A DNA stretch of 48,023 nucleotides from Deltaproteobacteria bacterium (GTDB taxonomy: Bacteria; Myxococcota_A; Polyangia; JAAYKL01): contig JAUVDV010000040.1 of NCBI GenBank assembly GCA_030595125.1, positions 1-48,023 on the forward strand. Reading direction: 5' to 3'. This document shows positions 34,041 through 42,402 of the stretch, piece after piece. Each line of letters opens with the position of its first letter. Within the stretch, counting starts at the first letter, position 1. The translations under genes and the position numbers were made by a program. Below the pieces are notes generated by a model. That model was not told where the DNA came from. It saw only the letters and a program-made list of their open reading frames with translations, and searched no databases.

Positions 34041-34778
34041 TCATGAGCCCAGTTTCACTAGCTTTCCGCTCTTATCCTGCTTGTATTGTCTGGGCAGGAT
34101 CGCATCCACTTTCTTCTTGTATCCCTGGGTCCTCCATTCCAGATTTACAAACGCCTCGATGACCTGATTGCGCACCCGGATGCTCTCGTCCCCGCACATG
34201 GTCTCCAGAAGAGGTTCCCTGGACAACTCGTCGCCATGCTCCGCCAACGCAACGACCGTCTGAAACCTGACGGTTTCGTCTACATCCTCGAGAAAAGGAA
34301 TCAATGCCTCGACAACGTCTTTTGCCGGAATCTCCGCGAGGGCCATTATGGTCTGGATCTTTCGGTCCGGGTTCCTCTCGTATTCGGTATCGAACTCGCT
34401 CAGAACATCTAGCATCTCCGTCTTGTAGTCCTCCGGCGAAATGATGTTCCGCAACACCCTCTGCACCCAGTTGACCGACTCGGCAGATCGCAGCGCCTTT
34501 GAAATATGTTTGACCGCCGGTTGGCCGATCTCGATGAGCGCCTCGCTCACCCACTCTTTTTCCTTCTCGTCTTCGCTGGATGGTTCCGCGTTTACCCCGA
34601 ACCTGGCCAGCAATCCCCGAATGGCCGTCGCGTCCCCTTCCCTGGCGAAATCAATCAATTCCGCGAGGGCAATCTGGCGGTAGTCTTTGGGGGTGAACTT
34701 GTTGTTGGCCCGCTTGATCCGTTTTTCGACCTTCCGCAGGCGCCGTTTTTCCCTGGAGAAGAAATCTAAGATACCCAT
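34041..34778 (-). CDS. HEAT-repeat protein
   Basis: A 245-residue soluble protein. The first 30 residues are basic (FFSREKRRLRKVEKRIKRAN). Helical pairs follow, typical of HEAT repeats: residues about 85-125 (AVKHISKALRSAESVNWVQRVLRNI), 140-175 (IQTIMALAEIPAKDVVEALIPFLED) and 175-215 (VRFQTVVALAEHGDELSREPLLETM). These form a curved protein-binding surface. No enzyme motif is present. The ATG at 34778 lies 9 bases after the stop of the Cache/HAMP sensor gene, so the two are in one operon and may act together; the HEAT protein could be the cytoplasmic partner of that sensor. Confidence 0.85.
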   Translation of the reverse strand: MGILDFFSREKRRLRKVEKRIKRANNKFTPKDYRQIALAELIDFAREGDATAIRGLLARFGVNAEPSSEDEKEKEWVSEALIEIGQPAVKHISKALRSAESVNWVQRVLRNIISPEDYKTEMLDVLSEFDTEYERNPDRKIQTIMALAEIPAKDVVEALIPFLEDVDETVRFQTVVALAEHGDELSREPLLETMCGDESIRVRNQVIEAFVNLEWRTQGYKKKVDAILPRQYKQDKSGKLVKLGS

Positions 34779-34787
34779 ACTGATGCC

Positions 34788-36014
34788 CTACCCGTTTTCC
34801 GAACCGTTCTCTTCCTCTTCATCTTCACCGGTGAGAACGCTGATGAGCTGGTTGATCCTGTAACCCAGACCGCCGACTTCAGCCGACTTGACATCAAATC
34901 TGTACTCGAACTCGCCATTGATAACCTTGAGAAGACCTTCCTCTATTTGCACCACCGGCTTGAGGAAGTGTTTCCCGAGCAGCATACCGGCCACTATCAC
35001 CACCAGCGCCGCGACCACCAGGAAAACGAGGACCATTATCAGGCAACTGCGATGGTCCGACGCGGCATCCACCGATCCCATTATCACGTTTGCGATCCGA
35101 TCCTTCTTGTCCGAATTCATGGACGGCAGGACCACGGCAAGGTAGCTCGCTCCCTCGATATCGAGCGCGAAAACACCAGAGGGATGACCGCTGTCCAGGG
35201 CGCCGGAGACCTTGTCGGAAGCCACATTCTTGAGCTGCTGAGCCAGGCTCTGGCGGGCCGTGTCGGTTTCAAAAGAAGAACTGTAGATGTTGTCCGCCAC
35301 GAGAACGGCCACATCCAACCCGAGCTTCTCCTTCTTGATCTTGGCGACGCCGTTGGAGACCTCGAATCCGATTACCAGCGCTCCGGCCACGTCATCTCCC
35401 ATCCAGATGGGCGCGGCGGCCAACTCCAGAAGGCCACTGTTCATCAGGGTGCAATACTTGTCGTCCTTTTCGGCGGACTTGCCGAGGGGGGAGTTGTCTA
35501 CGGACCACAGTGAATAAGTTGCTTCGCCGTCCAGGGCTCTCTTTACTACCTTAATGGCACCGGAGACGTTTCTCCCCGCAGGGCACGCGTTGGGCGTTGT
35601 GTTTCGGGCGATGACGACCCCGTTGCGATCGGTGATAAACACCAGTTCCGGTTTCTTGTCTCCCCTCGCTGCCCACAACTCCGAGTACATCTCGACCGCC
35701 TGGACCCCTGCCCGGTACCACTCCTGCCTGATCTTTGTTTCCACTTGTGCTTCGGTCTGGCCCTCAACAGGTGCGATCTCCACCGGGGCGAACGCCTGAG
35801 TGACATCCTTGGTCATGGCCTGCTTGCGGACATCGAAAAGAAGTTCGTAACCACGAAGCGCCTCGGAACGAGCAAACAGGCTACCGGTCGTTCGGAGCTG
35901 TGACTCGATTCGTGTTTTTGTGTTCCCTTCCATGGTGGAACTCATCACAAAATATGAAGCCAGACCCAAAACAAGGACCACTACTAAGTTCGGTAGAATG
36001 ATTTTTGCTCGCAT
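34788..36014 (-). CDS. Cache-like sensor with HAMP segment and no output domain
   Basis: A 408-residue membrane protein. One transmembrane helix (about 6-25) and another (about 320-345) enclose a 290-residue periplasmic region with the look of a double Cache domain (VFITDRNGVVIARNTTPNAC, later LAAAPIWMGDDVAGALVIGF). After the second helix is a HAMP-like segment (LKPVVQIEEGLLKVINGEFEYRFDV) and a short acidic tail; there is no kinase, cyclase or chemotaxis domain. The ATG at 36014 follows AAGGGG by eight bases; the frame upstream is not coding. It is co-transcribed with the HEAT gene. Signal output must therefore go through a partner protein. Confidence 0.82.
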   Translation of the reverse strand: MRAKIILPNLVVVLVLGLASYFVMSSTMEGNTKTRIESQLRTTGSLFARSEALRGYELLFDVRKQAMTKDVTQAFAPVEIAPVEGQTEAQVETKIRQEWYRAGVQAVEMYSELWAARGDKKPELVFITDRNGVVIARNTTPNACPAGRNVSGAIKVVKRALDGEATYSLWSVDNSPLGKSAEKDDKYCTLMNSGLLELAAAPIWMGDDVAGALVIGFEVSNGVAKIKKEKLGLDVAVLVADNIYSSSFETDTARQSLAQQLKNVASDKVSGALDSGHPSGVFALDIEGASYLAVVLPSMNSDKKDRIANVIMGSVDAASDHRSCLIMVLVFLVVAALVVIVAGMLLGKHFLKPVVQIEEGLLKVINGEFEYRFDVKSAEVGGLGYRINQLISVLTGEDEEEENGSENG

Positions 36015-36069
36015 AGGGTAATCCCCTTCTTCCCGGGTCTCTGCGACCCCCATTCTTTCTGATATCTTG

Positions 36070-36109
36070 TTGTGATTCCGAGTAAAATTGCCTATCACCA
36101 GCTAGTGAT
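36070..36109 (+). promoter_or_regulatory. Promoter of the HDAC-like gene with overlapping 16-bp dyad
   Basis: TTGTGA (36070-36075) and TATCAC (36093-36098) are 17 bp apart. A near-perfect dyad, ATCAC-CAGCTA-GTGAT (36094-36109), with a central AGCT, covers the -10 and the likely start point, a good place for a repressor. The Cache/HAMP operon diverges from the same 127-base gap, so the site could control both. Confidence 0.45.
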
Positions 36110-36141
36110 CAAGTCAAGGTCGACACATGGAAGGAGATGTG

Positions 36142-37188
36142 ATGAACGCCGCTTTTTTGTTTGACGAGAGCTTTAAAAAACACGTCTGCCAGTACTACCA
36201 TCCAGAGCGCCCGGAGCGATTGGACGCGGTGAAGGAAGGCCTCGAATTATCGAACGCCTGGGGACCGGCATACCGAGTAAACCCCAGACCCGCCACTGAC
36301 GGCGAACTGGAACGCGTACACGACCCGGATTACGTGAAAACAACAAAACAAGCCCTGGAAAACCGGAGCATTGGAAACCTTGATCCCGATACTTTCTTTT
36401 CTGAGGGAACCCGGCATGCCGCTCTTTGCGCCGCCGGAGGGGGAGTGGACCTGGTAGCTGCGGTCCACGAAAGGAAGGCCGAGTGGGGATGGGCCGTTGT
36501 ACGCCCTCCGGGTCATCACGCGAGCATCTCGACACCCGGCGGTTTTTGTATCTTCAACAACATCGCCGTGGCTGCCGCATCCCTGCTCGCGAGGGAAGAC
36601 GTCGAACGCGTGGCCATCTTCGATTGGGACGTTCATCACGGAAACGGTACCCAGGATCAATTCTGGGATAATCCCGACCTCCTCTTCATGTCCATGCACC
36701 AGTGGCCTCATTATCCCGGATCCGGATTGTCGAATCAGATCGGAGGCTCACAAGCGCTGGGCAAGACTGTGAACTTCCCGTTTCCAGCTGGAATGGGAGA
36801 CGGTGATTTTCTTGCTGTAATCGATAAAGTGCTCACACCCATGCTCGGTTCATTCCGGCCGGACCATATCCTGGTAAGCGCGGGTTTCGACACCCACAGG
36901 AACGACCCATTGAGCGGCATGGAGGCGACCAGTGAATGCTTCGGCCGGATGGCGGCGAGGATCAAGGCGCTGGCGGACGAGATTTGCTCGGGACGTCTGA
37001 CCCTCTTTCTCGAAGGGGGATATGATCTGGACGCGCTTACTTCTTCAGCGAGTTCCGTGGTGCGGGGCATCGACGGAACCCTCGAAGATCACAACGCTTC
37101 CCAGGAATTCACCCCCAGCTCCGCAGGTCGCGAAGTGATAAAATCGACGATAAACGAGGTTGCGCCCCATTGGCCGGATATATTCTAG
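36142..37188 (+). CDS. Histone deacetylase-family protein (class II, acetoin-utilisation/amidohydrolase type)
   Basis: A 348-residue zinc amidohydrolase that removes acetyl groups from lysine side chains, polyamines or similar amines. All active-site residues are present: the catalytic pair His125-His126 in RPPGHHA, zinc ligands Asp163 and His165 in DWDVHHGNGTQ, and Asp250 in AGFDTHRNDPLSGM; the C-terminal Gly-Gly-Tyr is in LEGGYDLDAL. The substrate is unknown. The ATG at 36142 has GGAG five bases upstream; an ATG at 36127 is less likely. It has its own promoter and dyad (36070-36109), and the next genes are 160 bases downstream with a separate promoter. Confidence 0.95.
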   Translation: MNAAFLFDESFKKHVCQYYHPERPERLDAVKEGLELSNAWGPAYRVNPRPATDGELERVHDPDYVKTTKQALENRSIGNLDPDTFFSEGTRHAALCAAGGGVDLVAAVHERKAEWGWAVVRPPGHHASISTPGGFCIFNNIAVAAASLLAREDVERVAIFDWDVHHGNGTQDQFWDNPDLLFMSMHQWPHYPGSGLSNQIGGSQALGKTVNFPFPAGMGDGDFLAVIDKVLTPMLGSFRPDHILVSAGFDTHRNDPLSGMEATSECFGRMAARIKALADEICSGRLTLFLEGGYDLDALTSSASSVVRGIDGTLEDHNASQEFTPSSAGREVIKSTINEVAPHWPDIF

Positions 37189-37280
37189 ATACAACTTCAC
37201 AGATTACCGCATATCTCATCGTATATATTCACCTTTCCCCCGCCTGGCATAATTTTCGTCAAGAACGGCAAATTGGGATA

Positions 37281-37310
37281 ATGACAAATACCCGGCAATT
37301 AATGTAAAGT
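37281..37310 (+). promoter_or_regulatory. Candidate promoter of the signalling/rph operon
   Basis: ATGACA (37281-37286) and TAAAGT (37305-37310) are 18 bp apart, giving a start near 37317 and a short leader to the AAGGAG site before the ATG at 37348. The genes from 37348 to 42325 are tightly spaced and may all be read from here. Confidence 0.45.
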
Positions 37311-37347
37311 GATTGCCTTCGAATTTGTATTTGAGAAGGAGTCGTCG

Positions 37348-37908
37348 ATGATCAAGTTTCTACTCGAAAAATTCAGGCAAGCTCCGGGGCCCATGAAGCA
37401 ACCTCGCCTGATTGTCGCCGATCTCGCCGAGGAGGCGATCGATCTGTTGACGGTGTATCTCAAAAGAGAACAGGACGCAGGCGGAACGGGCCATCATGTG
37501 GAAACCGCATATCCGGCGCCGTCCTCACCATCAAAAGGTGACTCCGACGCCACGACGGAGAAGGCCGGAACCGATCCGGGCAAAACCGAATCCGGTCTCG
37601 AACTGGACCCCAGACTGGCGACGGCCGTCGAGGCCACCGGCAACAAGCGAAAGCAGGAATTCAAGGTTCTGGCGATCCTCTGGGATGCAAAGGAGCGCGA
37701 CATTGCTCCGATGTCGGCAAAGGCCATCTCTCAACACGGAATCGAGATGGGTCTCTCCATCCGCCACGAAAACGTCCGCAAGGTCATCCGCATGCGGCTC
37801 GACAAATATGTGGACGTACACGCGGAAGGAGTGGGAAGCGGCACGGTTTATCGCTACAGAATTTCGTCGGACGGTATCAAATACTTTACGACGAGCTACT
37901 TCAACTAG
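37348..37908 (+). CDS. Protein with C-terminal winged-helix-like region, unknown function (186 aa)
   Basis: I do not recognise a named family. The N-terminal 45 residues are helical (MIKFLLEKFRQAP, LIVADLAEEAIDLLTVYLKRE). Residues about 50-90 are a low-complexity Pro/Ser/Thr/Gly linker. The C-terminal 90 residues resemble a winged helix: KRKQEFKVLAILWDAKERD, MSAKAISQHGIEMGL, RHENVRKVIRMRLDKY and a final strand pair GTVYRYRISSDGIKYF. A small DNA- or protein-binding regulator is likely. The ATG at 37348 has AAGGAG six bases upstream. The response regulator starts 9 bases after its stop. Confidence 0.72.
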   Translation: MIKFLLEKFRQAPGPMKQPRLIVADLAEEAIDLLTVYLKREQDAGGTGHHVETAYPAPSSPSKGDSDATTEKAGTDPGKTESGLELDPRLATAVEATGNKRKQEFKVLAILWDAKERDIAPMSAKAISQHGIEMGLSIRHENVRKVIRMRLDKYVDVHAEGVGSGTVYRYRISSDGIKYFTTSYFN

Positions 37909-37917
37909 AACGGTATA

Positions 37918-39417
37918 ATGCGTTTTCAGGATTCCAGCCAACCGGCGGAGGCACCCCGCGTTCTCGTTGTCGACGACGAGAAAGTAATCAGGGAAATACT
38001 CGCTGATTTTCTCTCTCTCGAGGGTTTTCAGGTATCCACCGCACCGGACGGAATAGCGGCCCTCGAACGACTGTACGAAAAAACGTTCAACATGGTCATC
38101 TCCGACCTCAAGATGCCGAACATGGGTGGCCTGGAACTGTTGGGTAAAATCCAGGTGGAGCACAAGAACGTGCTCACGGTCATCATGACCGGTTTCGGCA
38201 CGGTGGAGACCGCGATCGAGGCAATGAAGAAAGGCGCATACGACTACATTCTCAAGCCGTTCAAGGTAGAGGAAGTCGTGCACGTCATTCATAGAGGAAT
38301 CGAAAAGCAACGACTCATTTCCGAAAACATCCACCTCAAGGAAATCATCTCTCTGCACGAACTCTCGGAGGAGTTGCAGTCCACACTGTCTCTCGGCGAG
38401 GTTCTCGACTCCGCCCTCGCAGCGTCCGTATCAAATATCGGCTGCGATCTGGCCCGAATCCACCTGGAGAAGTATTCCGGCAGGGAATTCGAAGAAGTTT
38501 CACTACGAGTGCATCCCGACGCCCCTCCGGAAATTGAGGAAGGCCGTCTGAATGTCAGGGAGATCATCAATCACCTCAAAGACAATCGCGGCATCCTGGC
38601 CCACGATTCGACCGCCGCTCACTTCTTCACCAGTGCTCCGCAAAACCTCTCCACCTTCATGAGCGTTCCCCTCGTGACTCGCCAGCGCACCATCGGCCTT
38701 CTGTCCGTCCACTCCTGCACCGGGGACACGAGGTTTACGGAGGGCCAGCGCAAAGTCCTGAATATGCTCGGCTCCCGAACCGCTGCGGCAGTCGACAACG
38801 CCATGCTCTACGAAAATCTCCAGCAGACATTCAGTCAGACCATCCAGGGTCTGGCGCGAGCCCTCGAGGCAATGGATCCATACACCGCCGGTCACTCCGA
38901 CCGGGTCACCGTCTACGCCAGGATAACGGCCGAAGAACTCGGGGAACCGGAAGACCAGATCGAGATGATAACCCAGGCCGCGGCGCTTCATGACATAGGC
39001 AAAATGGGCTGCCACGCAAACCTGAACAAGCCCGGCAAGCTCACGGACGAGGAGTACGAGATCGTCAAGATGCATCCGACCTTCGGCCGGGAGATCCTCA
39101 AACCCATCACCTTCTTGCAACCCATCATCCCCGGAGTGCATCTGCACCACGAAAGATGGGACGGAAAGGGATATCCGCTCGGGCTCGAGGGCGAGGAGAT
39201 ACCCATGATCGCCCGCATTCTCTCGGTGGCGGATTCCTACGACGCCATTACTTCCAGCAGAGCCTACCGTAAAGCAATGAAACACTCGCAAGCTGTGGAC
39301 GAACTGACTCGCTGCGCGGGAACCCAGTTCGCTCCCAACGTCATCGAAGCTTTCCTCCGGGGAATTGAAAAACATCGCGAGGACCTCATCCGACGCGACA
39401 TCGAAGTCCCCGAATAA
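37918..39417 (+). CDS. Response regulator with GAF and HD-GYP domains (c-di-GMP phosphodiesterase type)
   Basis: A 499-residue three-domain protein. The receiver domain (about 13-125) has the acidic pair Asp19-Asp20, phospho-acceptor Asp63, Thr91 and Lys113. A GAF-like domain (about 145-295) follows, with LGEVLDSALAASVSNIGCDLAR and FMSVPLVTRQRTIGLLSV. The HD-GYP domain (about 308-490) has His326, His358-Asp359 in LHDIGKMG, His410-His411 and the GYP at 418-420 in WDGKGYP. HD-GYP proteins hydrolyse c-di-GMP. The active-site residues appear complete. The histidine kinase gene starts 7 bases downstream and is the natural partner. The ATG at 37918 lacks a strong ribosome binding site. Confidence 0.95.
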   Translation: MRFQDSSQPAEAPRVLVVDDEKVIREILADFLSLEGFQVSTAPDGIAALERLYEKTFNMVISDLKMPNMGGLELLGKIQVEHKNVLTVIMTGFGTVETAIEAMKKGAYDYILKPFKVEEVVHVIHRGIEKQRLISENIHLKEIISLHELSEELQSTLSLGEVLDSALAASVSNIGCDLARIHLEKYSGREFEEVSLRVHPDAPPEIEEGRLNVREIINHLKDNRGILAHDSTAAHFFTSAPQNLSTFMSVPLVTRQRTIGLLSVHSCTGDTRFTEGQRKVLNMLGSRTAAAVDNAMLYENLQQTFSQTIQGLARALEAMDPYTAGHSDRVTVYARITAEELGEPEDQIEMITQAAALHDIGKMGCHANLNKPGKLTDEEYEIVKMHPTFGREILKPITFLQPIIPGVHLHHERWDGKGYPLGLEGEEIPMIARILSVADSYDAITSSRAYRKAMKHSQAVDELTRCAGTQFAPNVIEAFLRGIEKHREDLIRRDIEVPE

Positions 39418-39424
39418 TCAGTTC

Positions 39425-40999
39425 ATGTCAACTCACGGAGTAGACAAGAAGACCGACCGTGGCATCCAGGTACGATTTTCGGTCAGGAATCGCGTCATAG
39501 CGGGCTTTGCAACGGTGGTGATGGCTTTCACCTGCCTCATCACGTACAGCATCGTTCTGCATCGCCAGACTACCGCCGAGTTGTCGCTGATAAACTCCAC
39601 CTATCTTCCACTGACGCTCGGCACGTCCGACATTCGCGCTACCCAGCTTGTCTTCAACACCCTGATGGACAGGCTTGCGGACGATCCCAATCAATCCGTA
39701 ACGCGAGACTGGATCGACGCTGCGAGACGCTATCGCCCGGTGACCCTGAGGCGACTCGAGAAACTGATCGGCAGGGCCCTCAAATCGAACATCCCCGAAG
39801 ACGAGTCGGTCTTCCTCTCGGAGATGAAGCGGCGGCTTCGCCAGGTAGGGAAACGCTATCGCGACAACGAGGCCAAGTTCTCCATGCTTTACTCCGAAAT
39901 GGACGCGGGGCATGTCGAGGAAGCGACAAGCCAGATCGAGAGTCTCAAACGATCCGAACGCCTGCTCGACAAGGTACTCGCCGGTATCGAATCGGAACTA
40001 AATCGTCACATCACGGAGGTCGCTACAATCGCGGAACAGGACAGCGTGCGCGCCACCCTGGCCCTGGTGGTGCTGACAATCGTCGCTCTTCTCGTCGGAG
40101 GCGCGGTAGTGCTCTCGATCCATCGACTGCTCGCGCCCCTCAAGCGTCTCCAGGCCGCCGTTGCCAATGTCGCGCGCGGCAAGCTGGAGACCCGAATCGA
40201 GGTTGGAAGACAGGACGAGATAGGAGCGCTGGCATCCGGGTTCAATCGCATGACCGACGCCCTGGCCGAACGCGATCAGATGCTTATAAGGTCCGAACAG
40301 CTGGCCACCGCCGGAAAGATGGCCGCCCAGGTAACCCATGAAATCCGCAACCCGCTCTCGTCCCTTGGACTGAACGCCGAGCTTCTCGACGAGGAACTCG
40401 AGGCCGGGGCCACAGAGGCAAGAACCCTTCTGGCCGCAATGCAGGACGAGATCGAACGTCTCACGGGAATCACCGAGTCCTATCTTCGCTTCGCGAGACT
40501 TCCCGAGCCCGAACCCGAGTTCGGGGACCTCAACGCGGTGGTGGAAGCGTCCCTGGAATTCATGGCCGGGGAATTCAGCGAGCTGGGCATCACCACCGAA
40601 TCCAGACTCTATCGAGACCTCCCCCCCGTTCTGTTCGACAAGGGACAAATCCGCCAGGCGCTCATCAATCTTCTGCGCAACGCTTGCGAGGCCATGCCCG
40701 GGGGCGGAAAGGTTCAGGTCACCACCAGCGCCGATGAAAAAAACGTGGAGATGCGGATCTCCGATACCGGCGTCGGTATTTCCACGGAGGCCGTGAAACA
40801 AATCTTCGAAAGCTTCTACACCACCAAGAGCGGAGGCACCGGGCTGGGCCTTGCGATGGTTCGCCAGATCTGCCTCGCCCACGGCGGCGAGGTGCGCCAC
40901 GAAGAAACCGACGATCCGGGAAGCGTGTTCGTGGTGTCTCTTCCAGGCAGCCCGATGGAAAAGAGAGAAAAGAACGATGACAAACAAACGAACGAGTAA
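39425..40999 (+). CDS. Sensor histidine kinase (HAMP, HisKA, HATPase)
   Basis: A 524-residue membrane kinase. Two membrane helices (about 23-45 and 210-232) flank a helical periplasmic region of about 165 residues, typical of four-helix-bundle sensors. A HAMP linker (about 233-285) precedes the HisKA domain with phospho-accepting His305 in THEIRNPLSSLGL. The ATPase domain has the N box (INLLRNACEAMP, about 414-425), G1 DTGVGI (447-452) and G2 GGTGLGLAMV (470-479). The ATG at 39425 has no clear ribosome binding site; translation may depend on the upstream response regulator gene. Its last 23 bases overlap the start of rph. Confidence 0.95.
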   Translation: MSTHGVDKKTDRGIQVRFSVRNRVIAGFATVVMAFTCLITYSIVLHRQTTAELSLINSTYLPLTLGTSDIRATQLVFNTLMDRLADDPNQSVTRDWIDAARRYRPVTLRRLEKLIGRALKSNIPEDESVFLSEMKRRLRQVGKRYRDNEAKFSMLYSEMDAGHVEEATSQIESLKRSERLLDKVLAGIESELNRHITEVATIAEQDSVRATLALVVLTIVALLVGGAVVLSIHRLLAPLKRLQAAVANVARGKLETRIEVGRQDEIGALASGFNRMTDALAERDQMLIRSEQLATAGKMAAQVTHEIRNPLSSLGLNAELLDEELEAGATEARTLLAAMQDEIERLTGITESYLRFARLPEPEPEFGDLNAVVEASLEFMAGEFSELGITTESRLYRDLPPVLFDKGQIRQALINLLRNACEAMPGGGKVQVTTSADEKNVEMRISDTGVGISTEAVKQIFESFYTTKSGGTGLGLAMVRQICLAHGGEVRHEETDDPGSVFVVSLPGSPMEKREKNDDKQTNE

Positions 41000-41744
41000 C
41001 GACAAGGGTCGAGAGGTCAAGATAAGCACTAATTTCCTCAAGCATCCGGAGGGTTCCGTCCTCGTGGAGACCGGCGACACAATGGTCGTCTGCACGGCCT
41101 CGGTCGAGGATCGCGTGAAGGACTGGATGCGAGGCAAGGGACGGGGATGGATCACCGCCGAATACGCCATGCTCCCGCGAGCCAACTCCAATCGCTCGCG
41201 GCGCGAGGGGCAGTTCGGCCGATGGCCGTCGAGTCGATCCCAGGAGATACAACGGTTGATAGGCAGGTGCCTGCGCGCCTCCATCTGGCCGGCGCGTCTG
41301 GGAGAAAAAAGCATTACCATCGACTGCGACGTCCTCCAGGCGGACGGCGGCACCCGCACCGCGTCGGTCACGGGCGGGTTCGTCGCGCTCGCGCTGGCCC
41401 TCGACCGACTCTTCAAGGCCAACAAGATCAAGCGCCGACCTTTCAAGTCCATGATGGCCGCCATAAGCGTCGGCCTTGTCAAAGGTGAGGTGCTGCTGGA
41501 TCTCGACTACTCTGAGGACTCCACCGCCGATGTGGATCTCAACATCGCCGGAGACGGCCTCGGCGGCATTGTCGAAGTACAGGGGACCGCAGAGGGCGAG
41601 CTGTTCAAGGCTTCCAAGATGGCGGAGATGACAAACCTGGGGCTCGAGGGAATCGCCTCCCTCGTGCAGATTCAGAAGGATGCCCTCAAAGCGGCCGGCG
41701 TGGACATGGACGCCATGGTGGAGGCCCCCGAGGATCTTCCTTGA
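40977..41744 (+). CDS. rph: Ribonuclease PH
   Basis: Phosphorolytic 3' exoribonuclease that trims tRNA 3' ends, 255 residues. Conserved blocks are HPEGSVLVETGDTMVVCTASVE, GWITAEYAMLPRA, EIQRLIGRCLRA, the active-site IDCDVLQADGGTRTASVTGGF, and LLDLDYSEDSTADVDLNI. Two regions differ from the family norm: the N-terminal RPDGR motif is replaced by NKRTSNDKGR, and the usual AVVDLKALGE is ASIWPARLGE, with Trp in place of the conserved Asp. The core phosphate-binding and acidic residues are kept, so it is probably active. The ATG at 40977 lies inside the end of the kinase gene. rdgB overlaps the rph stop by four bases. Confidence 0.95.
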   Translation: MTNKRTSNDKGREVKISTNFLKHPEGSVLVETGDTMVVCTASVEDRVKDWMRGKGRGWITAEYAMLPRANSNRSRREGQFGRWPSSRSQEIQRLIGRCLRASIWPARLGEKSITIDCDVLQADGGTRTASVTGGFVALALALDRLFKANKIKRRPFKSMMAAISVGLVKGEVLLDLDYSEDSTADVDLNIAGDGLGGIVEVQGTAEGELFKASKMAEMTNLGLEGIASLVQIQKDALKAAGVDMDAMVEAPEDLP

Positions 41745-42325
41745 ATCGTCTGGTCATCGCCACCCGCAACCGGGGAAAGGTCGCGGAGATAGCCGGTCTG
41801 ATCGAGAAGCTCGGCTATTCGGTCACCTCTCTCCTCGACGCCCCGCAGGTTCCCGACATCGTCGAGGACGCCGACACTTTTGAAGGAAACGCCATAAAGA
41901 AAGCGGTCGAGACTTCGCAAATTGTCGACTGCCCTGCCCTGGCCGACGACTCGGGACTGGAAGTCGACGCCCTGGGCAAACGACCGGGGATTCACTCCGC
42001 AAGGTACGGCGGTGACAATCTGAGCGACGAGCAAAGATATCTACTGTTGCTGCGTGAGATGCGGGACATCCCGAATGGCAAGCGCACCGCCCGGTTCCGT
42101 TGCGCCATGGCCTACGTCGAACCGCAAAGCGAACCCAAATTGTTTAACGGAACCTTCGAGGGAAAAATTGGATTTACCCCCGTGGGAGTTAACGGATTTG
42201 GATACGACCCCGTCTTCATCCCAAACGGATACGACATCACCCTCGCCGAAATCCCACCGGACGAAAAGAAGAAGATCAGCCACCGGGCGAAGGCCCTCGC
42301 AGCGTTTGTCGATTGGTTGCGCTGA
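41741..42325 (+). CDS. rdgB: dITP/XTP pyrophosphatase (HAM1/RdgB)
   Basis: House-cleaning enzyme that hydrolyses dITP and XTP to monophosphates, keeping them out of DNA and RNA. The 194 residues show the family motifs: IATRNRGKVAEI (6-17), TFEGNAIKKA, ADDSGLEVDAL, GIHSARYGG, GFGYDPVFIP and the C-terminal SHRAKALAAF. Length is normal. The start is a TTG that overlaps the rph stop (TTGA) with GAGG seven bases upstream. The rph-rdgB pairing is common in bacteria. Confidence 0.96.
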   Translation: MNRLVIATRNRGKVAEIAGLIEKLGYSVTSLLDAPQVPDIVEDADTFEGNAIKKAVETSQIVDCPALADDSGLEVDALGKRPGIHSARYGGDNLSDEQRYLLLLREMRDIPNGKRTARFRCAMAYVEPQSEPKLFNGTFEGKIGFTPVGVNGFGYDPVFIPNGYDITLAEIPPDEKKKISHRAKALAAFVDWLR

Positions 42326-42363
42326 TTTTTTCTTGTTCCCAATTAACGCTTTTCATGGCGTGA

Positions 42364-42376
42364 TACGTTTCACGTA
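42364..42376. promoter_or_regulatory. Small dyad upstream of the large membrane-protein gene
   Basis: TACGT-TTC-ACGTA (42364-42376) is a perfect 5-bp inverted repeat in the 77-base gap between rdgB and the 1453-residue gene, about 27 bases before its start. It may be an operator or chance; no convincing promoter pair accompanies it. Confidence 0.25.
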
Positions 42377-42402
42377 AGATCATCGATATATCGGGGGACC
42401 CC

